A DNA stretch of 64,000 nucleotides from JAPPFW01 sp965200835 (GTDB lineage Bacteria; Actinomycetota; Acidimicrobiia; Spongiisociales; Spongiisociaceae). The notes beneath the pieces are model-generated. The model had not been told where the DNA came from. It made no database searches and worked only from the letters and a program-made list of their open reading frames with translations. The position numbers and the translations under genes are program-made. Below are positions 61,513 to 64,000 of this stretch, piece after piece. Every line of letters starts with the position of its first letter. Position 1 is the stretch's first letter. The stretch covers positions 1,302,001-1,366,000 of the forward strand of contig OZ241390.1 in the NCBI GenBank assembly GCA_965200835.1, written 5' to 3'.

Positions 61513-62682
61513 ATGGCAACCAAGACCGTGCCGATAACAGGCAGCGTCCTGCAGTGGGCCCGTGAAGAGGCTTTCCTCACAGAGGCCGATCTCGCCGAGC
61601 GCCTGGGACTTCCGGTGAGAGACGTCGAGGAGTGGGAAGCCGGAGAGTCGTACCCGACCAGAGGCCAGTTCACGAAGTTGGGTAAGGTGCTGAAGCGACC
61701 ATCAGCAGTGTTCTTCCTACCTACTCCCCCGATAGCGGCGGGTATGCCAACGGCCCTTCGAAGAGCGCCCGGTCTCGGTGGGCACCGACTGGGACCCGAA
61801 GAAGCACAACAGATCAGACGGGCGCGTCGGATCCAGAAGATCACGTCCTGGGCTCTTCGAGACGTAGGAGAGGAACCTGTTGCCCTGCGTCGATACGGCG
61901 TGCGGGACGACCACATTGGGCCCGCCGATGAGGAGCGGGCGGGTTCCGGAGTTACTGTGGCCGATCAGCTGGCATGGCCCAGTCCCTACCAAGCGTTCCG
62001 AGCATGGCGGAGCCTCCTCGAGCGTAGAGGCCTGCTCGTGCTTCAGCTCACTATGGGGAAGGGCAAGATCCGCGGATTCGGAGTGTGGGACGACTACACA
62101 CCCCTGGTAGCGGTGAATACAGCATACGATCCAACGGCACGTATCTTTACTCTCTTTCATGAGGTTGCCCACCTCCTCACCCGTACCGACGCGGCGTGCC
62201 GGAGTTTCGTGAAGCCAGACCGGCATGACCGAGATGCTGAGAGATGGTGCGAGCGCTTTGCGGCTTGCTTTCTCCTACCGGAGGAAGGGCTTAGAAAAGT
62301 AGCTAGCGATAAGCGCTATGGCCTTACCGTGTCATCTCCTACTTCTCATCCTCAAAAGGCGCGCTTGATTGCCAATCGGTTCTCTGTCAGCACGAGGGCA
62401 ACGGCTATCCGTTTGCAGGAGATTGGTCTAGTAAATTCGGATCTCTACACCACGGTCGAATTGCAACTGGCAGATCGAGATTGGAATACCGCTACCGGGG
62501 GGGATGGAGGAGGTCGGACAGCTGTCGAAAAGCGGATCGGCCAGCTCGGCTCACGGGTAGTTGGAATCCTACTATCCGCAGCCGACCGGGGTCGGATGAA
62601 CACCCGTGACCTCACTGACTACCTTGAGCTCAAGACAGGCGAAGTTATGGATCTGAAGAAGCTCCTACCCAGGCCTGGCTGA
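61513..62682 (+). CDS. HTH-XRE / ImmA-IrrE family metallo-endopeptidase
   Basis: A 389-aa protein with an N-terminal helix-turn-helix (residues 10-50, AREEAFLTEADLAERLGLPV) and a central zinc protease domain with HEVAH in IFTLFHEVAHLLTRTD. ERWCERFAACFLLPEEGL is the usual downstream helix. In HTH-ImmA/IrrE proteins the peptidase often cleaves a repressor, or the protein acts as antitoxin to an adjacent PIN-like protein. The next gene is such a PIN-like protein, here frameshifted. Confidence 0.85.
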   Translation: MATKTVPITGSVLQWAREEAFLTEADLAERLGLPVRDVEEWEAGESYPTRGQFTKLGKVLKRPSAVFFLPTPPIAAGMPTALRRAPGLGGHRLGPEEAQQIRRARRIQKITSWALRDVGEEPVALRRYGVRDDHIGPADEERAGSGVTVADQLAWPSPYQAFRAWRSLLERRGLLVLQLTMGKGKIRGFGVWDDYTPLVAVNTAYDPTARIFTLFHEVAHLLTRTDAACRSFVKPDRHDRDAERWCERFAACFLLPEEGLRKVASDKRYGLTVSSPTSHPQKARLIANRFSVSTRATAIRLQEIGLVNSDLYTTVELQLADRDWNTATGGDGGGRTAVEKRIGQLGSRVVGILLSAADRGRMNTRDLTDYLELKTGEVMDLKKLLPRPG

Positions 62683-62694
62683 CCGATCCCGAGG

Positions 62695-63211
62695 ATGCAA
62701 TTGGCCCTACCCTTACTGGAGTCCCAGGTCTGGTTGCTTGACTCATCAGCTCTGATCGCCGTCTAAGTCAATCATCCCTATCAACGAGCAATGGGAGGCG
62801 TTTAAGTACTTGGAGCAAATGGCCACTCAGGCAGAGATAGCCATGCCAAGGAGAGTTATAAATGAGATGATCACCATCGCTCATCCTGACTTACCAGGTG
62901 CGTGGGCTGGCGGGATTCGGGGAAAGTTGCAATTCACCCTTGATGTAGAAGACTCTTACATGAAGCACGTCATGAAGATAGCAGGTGACGTCGTGGATCC
63001 AAACAAGGGGGAGGAGGATGCTGACCCTTATGTAGTAGCTATGGCATACGAATTGAGTGACAAGGGTCATCGGGTCTGCGTTGTGACAAATGATACGGTC
63101 GACCGTGATAATCTCATAGCGGTGTCCACCGCTTGCGAGAGGCTTAGTCTCGAATGGTGCGGGATTCGAGACTTCCTAACCCACCTTGGGATACCTCTAC
63201 TCAAGGAGTGA
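62695..63211 (+). pseudogene. DUF4411/PIN-like toxin partner with a +1 frameshift
   Basis: The first segment reads VWLLDSSALIAV and stops at TAA (62764-62766). Skipping one T at 62764, the next frame continues without break as KSIIPINEQWEAFKYLEQMA to the TGA at 63211, about 149 further residues, including GEEDADPYVVAMAYELSDKG and VCVVTNDTVDRDN. This is a PIN-like fold (first Asp, later Asp-Asp, then TNDT) of the type commonly paired with ImmA/IrrE proteins. Where the toxin start would be (62728, seven bases after GGAG) the codon is GTC, not GTG; an in-frame ATG lies at 62695. The gene looks inactivated, unless a sequencing error is present. Confidence 0.7.
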
Positions 63212-63292
63212 GGATGAATCTCTTTCCTTTTTCGTTTGTTGACCGCTTGGGCTAACCGTCAGCCGTCCTCGCTCCTGGCCCCGGAGAGAGTC

Positions 63293-64000
63293 TCAGGTAT
63301 GGATCTCGATGCGGTCTCCATCCACTAGTGGGAAGGCGCGGCCTATCCGCCGGTCCGGATAGCCGGGGCGGATAAGGCGGGCGAACTTGAGATCGCGGGC
63401 GAAGTCCTTGTGGATCAGGGCGGCCACATCCAACAGGGTCTGGCCGCGCCTGATGGTGTAGGGCCGGTCGTCCTTCTTCTTGGCGGCCGACTCCGTATAC
63501 ACGCGGACGACCCCCAGGGCATCGAACAGCCACCGCCCCAGATGATCCGTCTCCTGGTTGGCGACGGACACAGCGAGCACCGGCAGGTCCAGTCCCAACA
63601 ACTCTTGCAAGACCTCCGCCTCGCCCGGCACGTCGTCGATCAGCTCCGCCTGTGCGGCCACCAGCACGGTCGGAAGGAACTTGGCGAAGGGATCCTCGGG
63701 ATCCGATGATGGTGCCATCTCTCCTGGCCAGGTTCCGGTCAGGTATACCCGCCGACTCTCCAGCACGCGCACCAGCTCGTCCACAGCGGTCACGCAGTCG
63801 GCCAGTGACAGATCGACCACCAGCAAAGCCCCATCCGCTGGCTGCAATGCATTGCCGATCCACGGCAGGGGAGTTTCGTTGGCCACCGGCGGAAGATCGA
63901 TCAGCTGGATTCCGACGTCATCCACCGGTGCCATCCCAGGTTGTGGGTATTGCGTGGTGAAGGGATAGGGGCCGATCGGTGCCCCGGATCCAGTAAGAGC
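63293..64000 (-). CDS. DRG/Obg-like GTPase with TGS domain, 5' end outside window
   Basis: The 3' 235 codons of a P-loop GTPase. The frame enters from the right edge reading ALTGSGAPIGPYPFTTQYPQ and continues VGIQLIDLPPV (switch II, DxPG-like position), then GALLVVDLSLA. The C-terminal TGS-like domain reads RVYTESAAKKKDDRPYTIRR then GQTLLDVAALIHKDFARDLK and ends DGDRIEIHT. Such proteins bind ribosomes or tRNA-related partners. The Walker A segment lies beyond the window. An internal ATG at 63934 is not the true start. Confidence 0.85.
   Translation of the reverse strand, partial: ALTGSGAPIGPYPFTTQYPQPGMAPVDDVGIQLIDLPPVANETPLPWIGNALQPADGALLVVDLSLADCVTAVDELVRVLESRRVYLTGTWPGEMAPSSDPEDPFAKFLPTVLVAAQAELIDDVPGEAEVLQELLGLDLPVLAVSVANQETDHLGRWLFDALGVVRVYTESAAKKKDDRPYTIRRGQTLLDVAALIHKDFARDLKFARLIRPGYPDRRIGRAFPLVDGDRIEIHT

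Overview
The window reads as chromosomal DNA from a high-GC actinobacterium. Supporting signs are very frequent GTG/TTG starts, ATGA/GTGA/TGATG stop-start overlaps, lipoproteins with Thr/Ala/Glu-rich linkers, coenzyme F420 genes (cofC and two luciferase-like F420-type oxidoreductases), a nuoA-N style cluster and a form I CO dehydrogenase. An uncultured Acidimicrobiia-like lineage is my best guess, by inference only.

Layout. 1-5.2 kb: a cut-off peptide-type solute-binding lipoprotein, a divergent M19 dipeptidase, a SIMPL protein, an orphan antitoxin with toxin debris, and acetate kinase. 5.3-15.6 kb: an unbroken minus-strand complex I operon, nuoABCDHIJKLMN, with no nuoEFG between nuoD and nuoH. 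15.7-20.3 kb: AlkP-superfamily hydrolase, DoxX, polysaccharide deacetylase, quinone oxidoreductase. 20.4-21.2 kb: a VapBC pair. 21.2-23 kb: a membrane protein followed by a TlpA-like lipoprotein whose redox motif contains an in-frame UGA. 23.3-28.5 kb: MFS transporter, then cofC, SDR, F420-type oxidoreductase, a small membrane protein and RidA. 28.3-34.5 kb: a catabolic-looking block (ornithine cyclodeaminase family, DapA family, Rossmann protein, SnoaL-like; divergently VOC, ATC-hydrolase-like and a zinc-type dehydrogenase). 34.6-38.8 kb: an AT-rich DUF2442-like gene, an SDR, an AlbA_2/Schlafen-type ATP-binding regulator and a 52-bp tandem repeat array abutting its ribosome binding site. 38.8-42 kb: a glutaredoxin-like gene with a second in-frame UGA in UxxC, then a polar amino-acid ABC transporter ending in a strong terminator. 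42-48.4 kb: VOC gene, MetY, a decayed VOC copy and hyuBA. 48.7-52.2 kb: an AAA+ ATPase/subtilisin protease pair. 52.3-56.9 kb: coxM-coxS-coxL plus an XdhC-YHS fusion. 57-61 kb: F420-type oxidoreductase, PIG-L deacetylase, glycerate kinase, SDR. 61.2-64 kb: tRNA-Glu, tRNA-Gln, an HTH-ImmA/IrrE protein with a frameshifted PIN-like partner, and the 3' part of a TGS GTPase.

How the genes fit together. Form I CO dehydrogenase (AYRCSFR motif) and an 11-subunit complex I suggest a respiratory chain fed by CO and by a carrier other than NADH, or by an electron-input module encoded elsewhere. cofC and two luciferase-like enzymes point to F420 use. The most striking observation is that two unrelated thiol-redox genes, 17 kb apart, each have TGA exactly where the first redox Cys belongs, with the frame open and family-like afterwards and a stem-loop just downstream. 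Together they argue that this organism inserts selenocysteine. All calls are from reading the sequence; no database search was run.
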